This document shows, piece by piece, positions 1-5,485 of a DNA stretch of 11,448 nucleotides. Numbering within the stretch: position 1 is the first letter of the stretch; the number at the start of each line of letters is the position of its first letter. The position numbers and the translations under genes were made by a program. Source of the DNA: Fimenecus sp051881435 (GTDB taxonomy: Bacteria > Bacillota > Clostridia > Oscillospirales > Acutalibacteraceae); contig JBJEPW010000020.1 of the NCBI GenBank assembly GCA_051881435.1, positions 1-11,448 of the forward strand, given 5' to 3'. The notes under the pieces were generated by a model. The model worked only from the letters and a program-made list of their open reading frames with translations. It searched no databases and was not told the origin of the DNA.

Positions 1-51
1 TTCGCAAACAATTTAATATTAAATTTTGTCTAAACTTTGGGGTTCACTTCA
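1..51 (-). mobile_element. Probable terminal end of an IS3/IS150-type insertion sequence (partial)
   Basis: Read on the minus strand from position 51, the sequence begins TGAAGTGAACCCCAAAG and continues TTTAGACAAA. This TG...GAACCCCAAA...TTAGACA layout resembles the terminal inverted repeats of IS3-family (IS150 group) elements as I remember them from Firmicutes. The element would extend leftwards off the window, so neither its transposase nor its other end can be seen. The call rests on motif memory only. Confidence 0.4.
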
Positions 52-66
52 TTTTAGCTCTGCTTT

Positions 67-267
67 TTACTTTTTATATTCTATTATATCTGAAATCTGA
101 CATCCTAAGGCACTGCAAGTTTTATCAAGCACAAAGCTGTCATATCTTTTCACTCTGTTTTTATAATAATTATCTATTATTTGATATTGGATACCTGTTC
201 TTTTCGCAAGTTCATATCTTGTTATACCGTGTTTCCCCAATGCTTTATCAAGAGTTAATCTAATCAT
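67..267 (-). CDS. Small XRE/Cro-type helix-turn-helix DNA-binding protein
   Basis: This is a 66-residue protein that is almost entirely one Cro/C1-type helix-turn-helix domain (HTH_26-like). The recognition region is around residues 15-45, with the typical run RYELAKRTGIQYQIIDNYYK followed by a basic NRVKRYDS turn, and the protein ends in the usual DIIEY. It most likely binds DNA as a dimer and represses a nearby promoter, possibly its own; the target is unknown. A GTG 15 nt upstream (282) would add five residues. I prefer the ATG at 267 because the GTG lies inside the Shine-Dalgarno-like AGAGGTG (282-288) and because the predicted transcript would start only a few bases before it. No toxin or phage gene is visible next to it, so it stands alone between an IS-like end and the GH26 gene. 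Confidence 0.8.
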   Translation of the reverse strand: MIRLTLDKALGKHGITRYELAKRTGIQYQIIDNYYKNRVKRYDSFVLDKTCSALGCQISDIIEYKK

Positions 268-293
268 AATTATATTCTGCACCTCTTGTATTC

Positions 294-322
294 ATTTTAT
301 TAAAGGTATATTTAATTGACAA
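294..322 (-). promoter_or_regulatory. Promoter of the small XRE gene
   Basis: On the minus strand a TTGTCA -35 box (plus 317-322) and a TAAAAT -10 box (plus 294-299) are separated by exactly 17 nt, each matching sigma-A consensus at 5 of 6 positions. Transcription would begin near 287, giving a leader of about 20 nt that starts almost at the ribosome binding site of the ATG at 267. Confidence 0.55.
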
Positions 323-323
323 T

Positions 324-347
324 ACATATATTTATATAAATATATGT
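324..347. repeat. 24-bp perfect AT-rich palindrome, operator candidate
   Basis: Positions 324-347 read identically on both strands (half-site ACATATATTTAT). The palindrome abuts the -35 box of the XRE promoter, where a regulator dimer could bind. It is nearly all A and T, so part of the symmetry could be chance, and its use as an operator is inference. Confidence 0.4.
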
Positions 348-362
348 TGGAAAAATAATGCA

Positions 363-384
363 AAGGGACAGTGCCCTGTCTTTT
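363..384 (+). repeat. Short hairpin 3' of the GH26 gene
   Basis: The arms AAGGGACAG (363-371) and CTGTCTTTT (376-384) can pair as nine base pairs, two of them G-U in a plus-strand RNA, around a TGCC loop. In a minus-strand RNA, the direction of the GH26 operon, the G-U positions become A-C mismatches and the stem shrinks to five pairs. It is therefore a poor terminator for GH26. No other terminator for that operon is visible in 283-395. Confidence 0.35.
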
Positions 385-395
385 CTATAATATAA

Positions 396-1388
396 TCATT
401 TAAAATTCGGCAATTCGTCGAGGGTGATGACATAATCGCTGTTGTAGATTGCTTTTAGGCTTTCTTTGGTGTTGGTATCAATAAGCCATTCGGTGTGCCA
501 TGTCATAAAGGCACCCCATGGTGTTTTTTCCAACTGTTCCACGGTGGGGATTTGCCCGCACTCGTGAAGCCACAGCGGTTTTTGTCCCTTTGTTACCTTG
601 TTTGCACCCGTGTAAAGTCTTTTTTCGGCGCCGTTTTCGGCGACCTCGTAGCTGTCCGCACCCACAATATCGCAATATGCGTCGCCGGGGTACCACTTTT
701 TCATATCCTCGCCGTTATGGGAATAACCCAAAACCCAAATGAGATTATTGAGCCCCAAATCATTGGTAAAGTGGTCATACATCAAAATCCAAAGCTTTTT
801 GAAATTCTCTTCGCCGCCTTTGCCCCACCAGAACCATTGTCCGTCAAATTCATGGAATGGCCGCCAAAGGACGGTTACGCCCTTTTCCTGCAACTGCAAA
901 AGCGCCTTGCCTGCGTTATCCATATTTTCCATAAATGCTTTGTTTTCCGCCGTGCCTTCGGTCAGCACCAAATCCCAATTAGGGATTTCGTCCTCTTTGC
1001 AGTTGTCATAATTGCCTGTAAAATCCGCGCCGCAATGCCAGCAAATCGTCACAAGTCCGCCCCTGTTCCACCAATCCTCGGCACGCTCCACAACGCCGTC
1101 GAAATCATCATTCATAAAGTCCAGACCGCGCATTGCAGGCAATTTGCCCGTTGCTTCATATATGTAGTCCATTTCGTACTCGGGACTGTCCATCCAGGTG
1201 GATTCCTGTTGCCCTGAAATGATTTTAGTTTTGTATGTGTCGCAAATATAGGCGTACACCTTTTTCGTGGTATCGTTGGCATTGGGATTGCTCAACTGCA
1301 TCTCCGCCTTTTTCCTGCTGCTTAATGAACAGGAGCTCATTAAAGATAAACAAAGTATGATGCAAATTATCTTGGAAAAATTTTTCAT
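396..1388 (-). CDS. GH26 beta-mannanase-type lipoprotein
   Basis: This is a 330-residue secreted glycoside hydrolase of family 26, most likely an endo-beta-1,4-mannanase acting on mannan or glucomannan at the cell surface. The N-terminus is a lipoprotein signal: basic MKNFSK, a hydrophobic stretch, then the lipobox LMSSC with the lipidated cysteine at residue 20. The remainder is one (beta/alpha)8 catalytic domain. The family acid/base glutamate is E180 in VLWRPFHE, followed by the aromatic DGQWFWWG substrate cleft. The nucleophile is E276 in PLWLHECG. W117-H118 in TICWHCG is also typical. There is no carbohydrate-binding module. The gene starts 20 nt after the stop of the symporter gene, so the two are probably co-transcribed. 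The site before the ATG (AGCGGGTCTCAT) is a weak Shine-Dalgarno. Substrate could also be another beta-mannan-like or mixed glucan, since GH26 includes lichenases and xylanases. Confidence 0.85.
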   Translation of the reverse strand: MKNFSKIICIILCLSLMSSCSLSSRKKAEMQLSNPNANDTTKKVYAYICDTYKTKIISGQQESTWMDSPEYEMDYIYEATGKLPAMRGLDFMNDDFDGVVERAEDWWNRGGLVTICWHCGADFTGNYDNCKEDEIPNWDLVLTEGTAENKAFMENMDNAGKALLQLQEKGVTVLWRPFHEFDGQWFWWGKGGEENFKKLWILMYDHFTNDLGLNNLIWVLGYSHNGEDMKKWYPGDAYCDIVGADSYEVAENGAEKRLYTGANKVTKGQKPLWLHECGQIPTVEQLEKTPWGAFMTWHTEWLIDTNTKESLKAIYNSDYVITLDELPNFK

Positions 1389-1408
1389 ATGAGACCCGCT
1401 TTCGTATA

Positions 1409-2842
1409 TTACGATAATTCCGCCTCTTGCCGTCTTTCTTTCAGTTCTCTTTCAACCTGAGCTTTTTGTTCGGGTGTGTATTTCACGAAAAGCAGAGGAA
1501 TGATATAGAGTATTGCCGCAACAACGGGGCTGAGCATTACAAGGGGCCAAATCCACGTTTCAAAGGTTGTGCACTGTGTTCCGTAATAAACTGCACCGGG
1601 CACATCTTCAACTGCAATGTAACCGATAAGTCCCAACACAAATGTTGTAAGACTACCCGTAATACCGCTTGAAATTTTTGTGAAGAAGGTCTGCATAGAA
1701 AAGGTAACACCCTCTGTGCGTTTGCCTGTTTTCCATTCCATATAGTCAACGCTGTCACAGAAAAGCGAAGTCTGTGCAATACCCGTTGCACCTGACGGAA
1801 TAGAAAGTATGGACATAATTACCATACCTATAATCATATTCTTGCCCTCAAATCCGATAAAGAAAGCGGCAGTTCTGCCTATAATTGTGCAAATCTGAAC
1901 AAGAATAAGAACATTTCTGTAACCTCGGCACAGTTTTTTCAGCTTGTCTGCAAAAATCATACCTATGAAACTCGGCGCGTTTGTAAGGGCAAAATAAATT
2001 GTTGTAAGTCCCAATGCACCGATAAATCCGCCGAAATAATTATCGGGGAACATATATTTGAAGAAATATGTTATGAGATTATTGCCGAATGCCAACGAGC
2101 CGAACAAGTTTGCAAGAGTTATAAGCAGAAGCATCTTGTTTTGGAAAAGAAGTTTAAAACATTCAATAATTGAAGTCTGCTGTGATTCGGGCTTTACAAG
2201 ACGGACTCTTTCCTGTGCGGCATAACATTTTGAACTGATAAGTGCACCGCCCAAACCGAATATGGCGGCAAAAATTACGGTCATAAGCGCCAGGGAGTTG
2301 CCTGACTGCTTTGCCACGGTTTCCATAATCATAGGAATTAACATACTGAATACACCGTAAAAGAGTGAGCCAACCGTTCTTGCCCATTGAACAAATTTGT
2401 CACGCTCGTTTGAATCGGGTGAAACAACCGCAGTCATACCCCAAATTGCAACGTCCTGCATTGTGTATATAATGTCCCAACACAGATAAACAATTACAAA
2501 ATAGCCTACCCGAAGCCACAAAAGGTTTTCTTGAGTTGAAAATACTACGAAAATCAAAACCGAAAAAATACCGACGGGAACAGGTGTATATTTAAGAAGG
2601 GGACGCAGCTTTTCTCCGTTTTTAAAACGGTGACGGTCAACAATAGAACCGATAATCGGGTCATTGACACCGTCCCAGATTTTCATTAAAAGCAGAAGCA
2701 CCGTAACAACGGCAGGGGGGAACAGTGCAATGTCCGTCATAAAATATGTAAAGAACGATGCACCGATCATGCAGTATACAATGTTTTGCCCCGCAAGACC
2801 GGTCAAGAAACTGAATTTTTCTTTTTTGCTGATATAATTCAT
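1409..2842 (-). CDS. GPH-family (MFS_2) sugar:cation symporter
   Basis: This is a 477-residue integral membrane protein of the glycoside-pentoside-hexuronide:cation symporter family (MelB-like), with about 12 predicted membrane segments. The family signature WDGVNDPIIGSIVDR lies at residues 56-70. D57 and D61, four residues apart, match the spacing of the cation-binding aspartates of MelB helix II. It is followed by the basic loop KNGEKLRP. The C-terminus is a charged cytoplasmic helix (KYTPEQKAQVERELKERRQE). The start is supported by a strong AAAGGAGAGG ribosome binding site about 8 nt upstream of the ATG. It is the first gene of the operon with the GH26 lipoprotein, so import of manno-oligosaccharides or similar glycosides driven by Na+ or H+ is the likely job; the actual sugar is inferred only from the neighbour. 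Confidence 0.88.
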   Translation of the reverse strand: MNYISKKEKFSFLTGLAGQNIVYCMIGASFFTYFMTDIALFPPAVVTVLLLLMKIWDGVNDPIIGSIVDRHRFKNGEKLRPLLKYTPVPVGIFSVLIFVVFSTQENLLWLRVGYFVIVYLCWDIIYTMQDVAIWGMTAVVSPDSNERDKFVQWARTVGSLFYGVFSMLIPMIMETVAKQSGNSLALMTVIFAAIFGLGGALISSKCYAAQERVRLVKPESQQTSIIECFKLLFQNKMLLLITLANLFGSLAFGNNLITYFFKYMFPDNYFGGFIGALGLTTIYFALTNAPSFIGMIFADKLKKLCRGYRNVLILVQICTIIGRTAAFFIGFEGKNMIIGMVIMSILSIPSGATGIAQTSLFCDSVDYMEWKTGKRTEGVTFSMQTFFTKISSGITGSLTTFVLGLIGYIAVEDVPGAVYYGTQCTTFETWIWPLVMLSPVVAAILYIIPLLFVKYTPEQKAQVERELKERRQEAELS

Positions 2843-2886
2843 AAAACCCTCTCCTTTAAAAATTCCCGATAATCAAGGTTTTTACA

Positions 2887-2900
2887 TGTATAATTATACA
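2887..2900. promoter_or_regulatory. Palindrome over the -10 box, operator candidate
   Basis: TGTATAATTATACA is a perfect 14-bp palindrome that covers the -10 box of the minus-strand promoter. A dimeric regulator bound here would block RNA polymerase. No sugar-responsive regulator gene is present nearby, so the protein would be encoded elsewhere. Confidence 0.35.
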
Positions 2901-2922
2901 ATAATAAGACATTTTTTATCAA
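2893..2922 (-). promoter_or_regulatory. Promoter of the symporter-GH26 operon
   Basis: On the minus strand a TTGATA -35 box (plus 2917-2922) and a perfect TATAAT -10 box (plus 2893-2898) are separated by 18 nt. The leader to the symporter ATG would be about 40-45 nt. The -10 box sits within a 14-bp palindrome (2887-2900), which suggests repressor control. Confidence 0.55.
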
Positions 2923-2956
2923 TATGCTGTGTATCGTCATTATTTATAAAAAATGA

Positions 2957-2970
2957 GTAAAAATTTTTAC
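2957..2970. promoter_or_regulatory. Second palindrome in the divergent control region
   Basis: GTAAAAATTTTTAC is a perfect 14-bp palindrome. With one mismatched pair it extends to the 20-bp TGAGTAAAAATTTTTACACA (2954-2973). It lies upstream of both divergent promoters, where an activator or a repressor could act on either. Function is inferred from position only. Confidence 0.3.
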
Positions 2971-3049
2971 ACATACCGTTTCTCGTTCGGCTGAAAAATC
3001 GTCATATTTCAATCAAATGTTAATTTTGTTTGAATTTTTTGACATACTA

Positions 3050-3078
3050 TTGAACATTTTTACATTTAGATGTATAAT
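3050..3078 (+). promoter_or_regulatory. Promoter of the CoA-transferase-acyltransferase operon
   Basis: TTGAAC (3050-3055) and a perfect TATAAT (3073-3078) are separated by 17 nt. The predicted transcript starts near 3085, about 25 nt before the TTG start at 3110. This promoter lies inside the longest open frame, which begins at 3017, so the upstream ATG cannot be the start on this transcript. Confidence 0.6.
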
Positions 3079-3109
3079 AAATCCAATTCTTTACAATCGG
3101 GGTGAGAAT

Positions 3110-4411
3110 TTGAAACAAAACGGGGAATATGTAAAAAGACTTATGTCCGTAAAAGACGCACTCGGTTTAATTAAAGAATCCGATAAGGTGATAACCGCTT
3201 TCGGGTGCGGAGAACCCTGCGGAATTGAGCGGGCAATGCTTGAAAATTACAAGGATTTTAAAAATGTTGAGGTTATAAATATGCTCATTCTCGGCGATAC
3301 CCCTTGGGTGCGCGACGAGGTTAAGGGGCATTTTTCCTATCATTCATTTTTTGCTTCAAGCTCTAACAGAAAGGCGATTTCCAGCGGCATAGCCGATTTT
3401 ACCACCTGCCATTTTTATGAAATACCAATGGTACTGCGTGAAATCATCAAGCCCCGTGTGGCGATAATGTCCGTTTCTCCTCCCGATGAAAACGGTTATG
3501 TTTCTCTGGGCACAAATGTTGATTATATTGAAAGCACTTTGAGCTTTTGCGAGGTAAAAATAGCGCAGGTCAATAAATATGTACCCAGAACATACGGTAA
3601 GGCTTTAAAGCATGTTACGGAATTTGATTGTTTTGTGGAGCTGGACGAGCCTCTCCCCGAGGTGCCCTCGCCGCCCATTTCAGCGGTTGAGCATAAAATC
3701 GGCGAAAACTGTGCTTCTCTTATTCATGACGGCGATTGCTTGCAGCTCGGTATCGGCGGGATTCCCAATGCGATTTGCGAACAGCTTAAAGACAAAAAGG
3801 ATTTGGGGCTTCATTCCGAAATGGTGGGCGACGGAGTTGTTGATTTACTTAAAAGCGGCGTGATAAACAACTCAAAGAAAAATATTCACCGCGGCAAAAC
3901 GGTTTTGGGATTTGCGTTCGGCACAAAAAAACTTTTTGATTATATAAACGGCAACAAAGATGTTGAAATGTACCCGATTGAATATGTTAATCACCCCACC
4001 GTGATTGCGCAGAACGACAATATGGTTTCCGTGAACTCCTGTATTCAGATTGACTTGATGGGGCAGGTGGTTTCCGATACCATCGGCATTGACCAGTTTT
4101 CAGGCGTAGGCGGTCAGGTGGATTTTGTAAGGGGCGCCACAATGAGCAAGGGCGGCCGTTCTATTATTGCAATGCCCTCAACTGCGAGAAACAATACCAT
4201 TTCAAAAATCGTTACGAAAATAACTAAATATTCAGCGGTTACCACCACGAGAAACGATGTGAATTTTGTGGTTACGGAGTACGGAATTGCCCAATTAAAG
4301 GGCAGAACTATGAAAGACCGTGCGAGAGCGCTTATAAAAATAGCGCACCCCGATTTCAGGGACGAGCTGTGCCTGGAATTTGAAAGACGTTTCGGCGAAA
4401 AACCATTTTAA
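3110..4411 (+). CDS. Class I CoA-transferase (4-hydroxybutyrate/butyryl-CoA:acetate type)
   Basis: This is a 433-residue cytoplasmic enzyme of the acetyl-CoA hydrolase/transferase family, moving CoA between acyl-CoA and a free acid such as acetate, butyrate or 4-hydroxybutyrate. The N-terminal half holds the PPDENGYVSLG region. The C-terminal half holds the glycine loop GIGGIPNAI (residues 214-222) and LHSEMVGDG, with the catalytic glutamate at 237, matching E238 known for the Clostridium aminobutyricum 4-hydroxybutyrate CoA-transferase. GVGGQVDFVRGA and VVTEYGIAQLKGR follow as in the family. The TTG start is chosen because GGGGTGAG (3099-3106) is correctly placed before it and a promoter lies just upstream; an ATG at 3017 would add 31 hydrophobic residues foreign to the family. 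The E2-like gene follows after 17 nt. Sequence reading cannot settle which acids are used. Confidence 0.87.
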   Translation: MKQNGEYVKRLMSVKDALGLIKESDKVITAFGCGEPCGIERAMLENYKDFKNVEVINMLILGDTPWVRDEVKGHFSYHSFFASSSNRKAISSGIADFTTCHFYEIPMVLREIIKPRVAIMSVSPPDENGYVSLGTNVDYIESTLSFCEVKIAQVNKYVPRTYGKALKHVTEFDCFVELDEPLPEVPSPPISAVEHKIGENCASLIHDGDCLQLGIGGIPNAICEQLKDKKDLGLHSEMVGDGVVDLLKSGVINNSKKNIHRGKTVLGFAFGTKKLFDYINGNKDVEMYPIEYVNHPTVIAQNDNMVSVNSCIQIDLMGQVVSDTIGIDQFSGVGGQVDFVRGATMSKGGRSIIAMPSTARNNTISKIVTKITKYSAVTTTRNDVNFVVTEYGIAQLKGRTMKDRARALIKIAHPDFRDELCLEFERRFGEKPF

Positions 4412-4428
4412 CGGAGGATTTAGAAATT

Positions 4429-5349
4429 ATGGCAATTTACAAACAGGAGCATTTCGGAATCGGCAGAAAAATCGTGTCTAATATGACTGCGGAGAGCTGG
4501 GAGCAGATTCCCCACGCAACATTGAGCTATGAAGCCGATGTTACGGATTTTATGGCAGAGTGTAAAAAGCTTAACGAGGGCTGTACCGATAAAAGTCAAA
4601 AAATAACTATGAATACGGTTATTATGAAAGCAATTTGCGAGGGACTCAAAGTTGCGCCCAAAATGAACTGCACCCTGGAGTTTAACCGCAAGCTTGTACG
4701 CGGTTGCCTGAATTATCACGATAACATTGATATTTCAATGCCGGTTCTGTTGGAAGACGGCTCAATGATGACCGTTAATATGCACGATATGGGCAATAAA
4801 ACTCTTACGGAAATGACAGCCTCAATCAACGATAAAATGCGCCGCCTTAAAAACAGCAATATGAACGAGGTTATGTATGAGGTTTCCCTGGACAATACGA
4901 TAAACGGCTTAAAACACGGCAAGGTAATGCAAACTTTAAGACGCCTTTACGGCTCGAAAACAGGTAAACACCGTGTAAGAACATTAACGGGCAAAGCCAA
5001 AAAAGAATACTATTCCATACCTGCAAGCGACAGGCTCACAAAGCACGATATTGAGCAGGGCACAACCACAATTTCAAATTTGGGCTCAATTCACCGCGAG
5101 CAAAAGGGAATGTGTTTCCTTTTGGAGATAATTCCGCCGCAGATAACGGCATTTGCAATAAATGCGGCACAAAGAAGACCTTGGGTTGTAACCGATGAAA
5201 ACGGAAACGAGAGTGTGGAGCCTCGCTGGGTGCTTCCCATAACCTTCGCAATGGACCACCGTGCCCTTGATTACGGCGATATTGTTCCGTTTTTCAGAAA
5301 ACTTGATGAAATTTTTGAAAATCCGCAGGTAATCCGTAGTTGGAAATAA
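4429..5349 (+). CDS. Stand-alone E2-type (2-oxoacid dehydrogenase) acyltransferase domain protein
   Basis: This is a 306-residue protein of the E2/chloramphenicol-acetyltransferase-like fold, normally the catalytic core that passes acyl groups between lipoamide and CoA. The family motifs GTTTISNLGS (residues 211-220) and MDHRALDYGD (275-284) are present, so the catalytic histidine (H277) and aspartate (D281) are kept. The usual glycine after that aspartate is tyrosine (DHRxxDY). There is no lipoyl domain and no E1/E3-binding domain, and no E1 or E3 gene is nearby. Compared with a typical E2 core of about 230 residues it is long, with roughly 60 extra residues around 141-200, rich in Lys and Arg (LRRLYGSKTGKHRVRTLTGK). 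The start has a GGAGG site 11 nt upstream. It shares the operon and terminator with the CoA-transferase, so it probably takes an acyl-CoA and an unknown acceptor. True product unknown. Confidence 0.8.
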   Translation: MAIYKQEHFGIGRKIVSNMTAESWEQIPHATLSYEADVTDFMAECKKLNEGCTDKSQKITMNTVIMKAICEGLKVAPKMNCTLEFNRKLVRGCLNYHDNIDISMPVLLEDGSMMTVNMHDMGNKTLTEMTASINDKMRRLKNSNMNEVMYEVSLDNTINGLKHGKVMQTLRRLYGSKTGKHRVRTLTGKAKKEYYSIPASDRLTKHDIEQGTTTISNLGSIHREQKGMCFLLEIIPPQITAFAINAAQRRPWVVTDENGNESVEPRWVLPITFAMDHRALDYGDIVPFFRKLDEIFENPQVIRSWK

Positions 5350-5362
5350 AAAAGTAAAACAC

Positions 5363-5420
5363 AAACGGCGATTTATAAAGGGTGATTTTGGAAAAAGCCT
5401 TTACAAATTGCCGTTTTTTT
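5363..5420 (+). terminator. Rho-independent terminator of the CoA-transferase operon
   Basis: The arms 5363-5381 (begins AAACGGCGATTT) and 5398-5416 (ends TTGCCGTTT) form a 19-position stem with one G-U pair and one A-C mismatch around a 16-nt loop, followed by a run of T up to 5420. It ends the CoA-transferase-acyltransferase operon before the putP promoter region. Confidence 0.85.
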
Positions 5421-5423
5421 ATT

Positions 5424-5463
5424 ATACTATAATAGTATTTTTATATGATGGGGTATTATAGTA
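5424..5463. promoter_or_regulatory. Palindromic control element upstream of putP
   Basis: ATACTATAATAGTAT (5424-5438) is a 7+1+7 palindrome containing a TATAAT box (5428-5433). Part of it, TACTATAATA (5425-5434), is repeated as its exact reverse complement TATTATAGTA (5454-5463), 19 nt further on. The putP ribosome binding site follows. The TATAAT may be the putP -10 box, but no -35 box lies at the ideal distance (TTGCCG at 5408 leaves only 14 nt). The element could be an operator or a leader hairpin. Confidence 0.4.
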
Positions 5464-5485
5464 CTCAATTATAAGGAGGAGTTGT

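Noticed and set aside
495..1217. Open frame of 240 codons on the plus strand inside the GH26 gene
   Set aside because: It is a reverse-strand shadow of the GH26 gene, whose catalytic motifs are intact, and has no ribosome binding site or family motif.
3039..3078. Perfect TTGACA at 3039-3044 as -35 box for the CoA-transferase promoter
   Set aside because: It is 28 nt from the TATAAT, too far; TTGAAC at 3050 has the correct 17-nt spacing.
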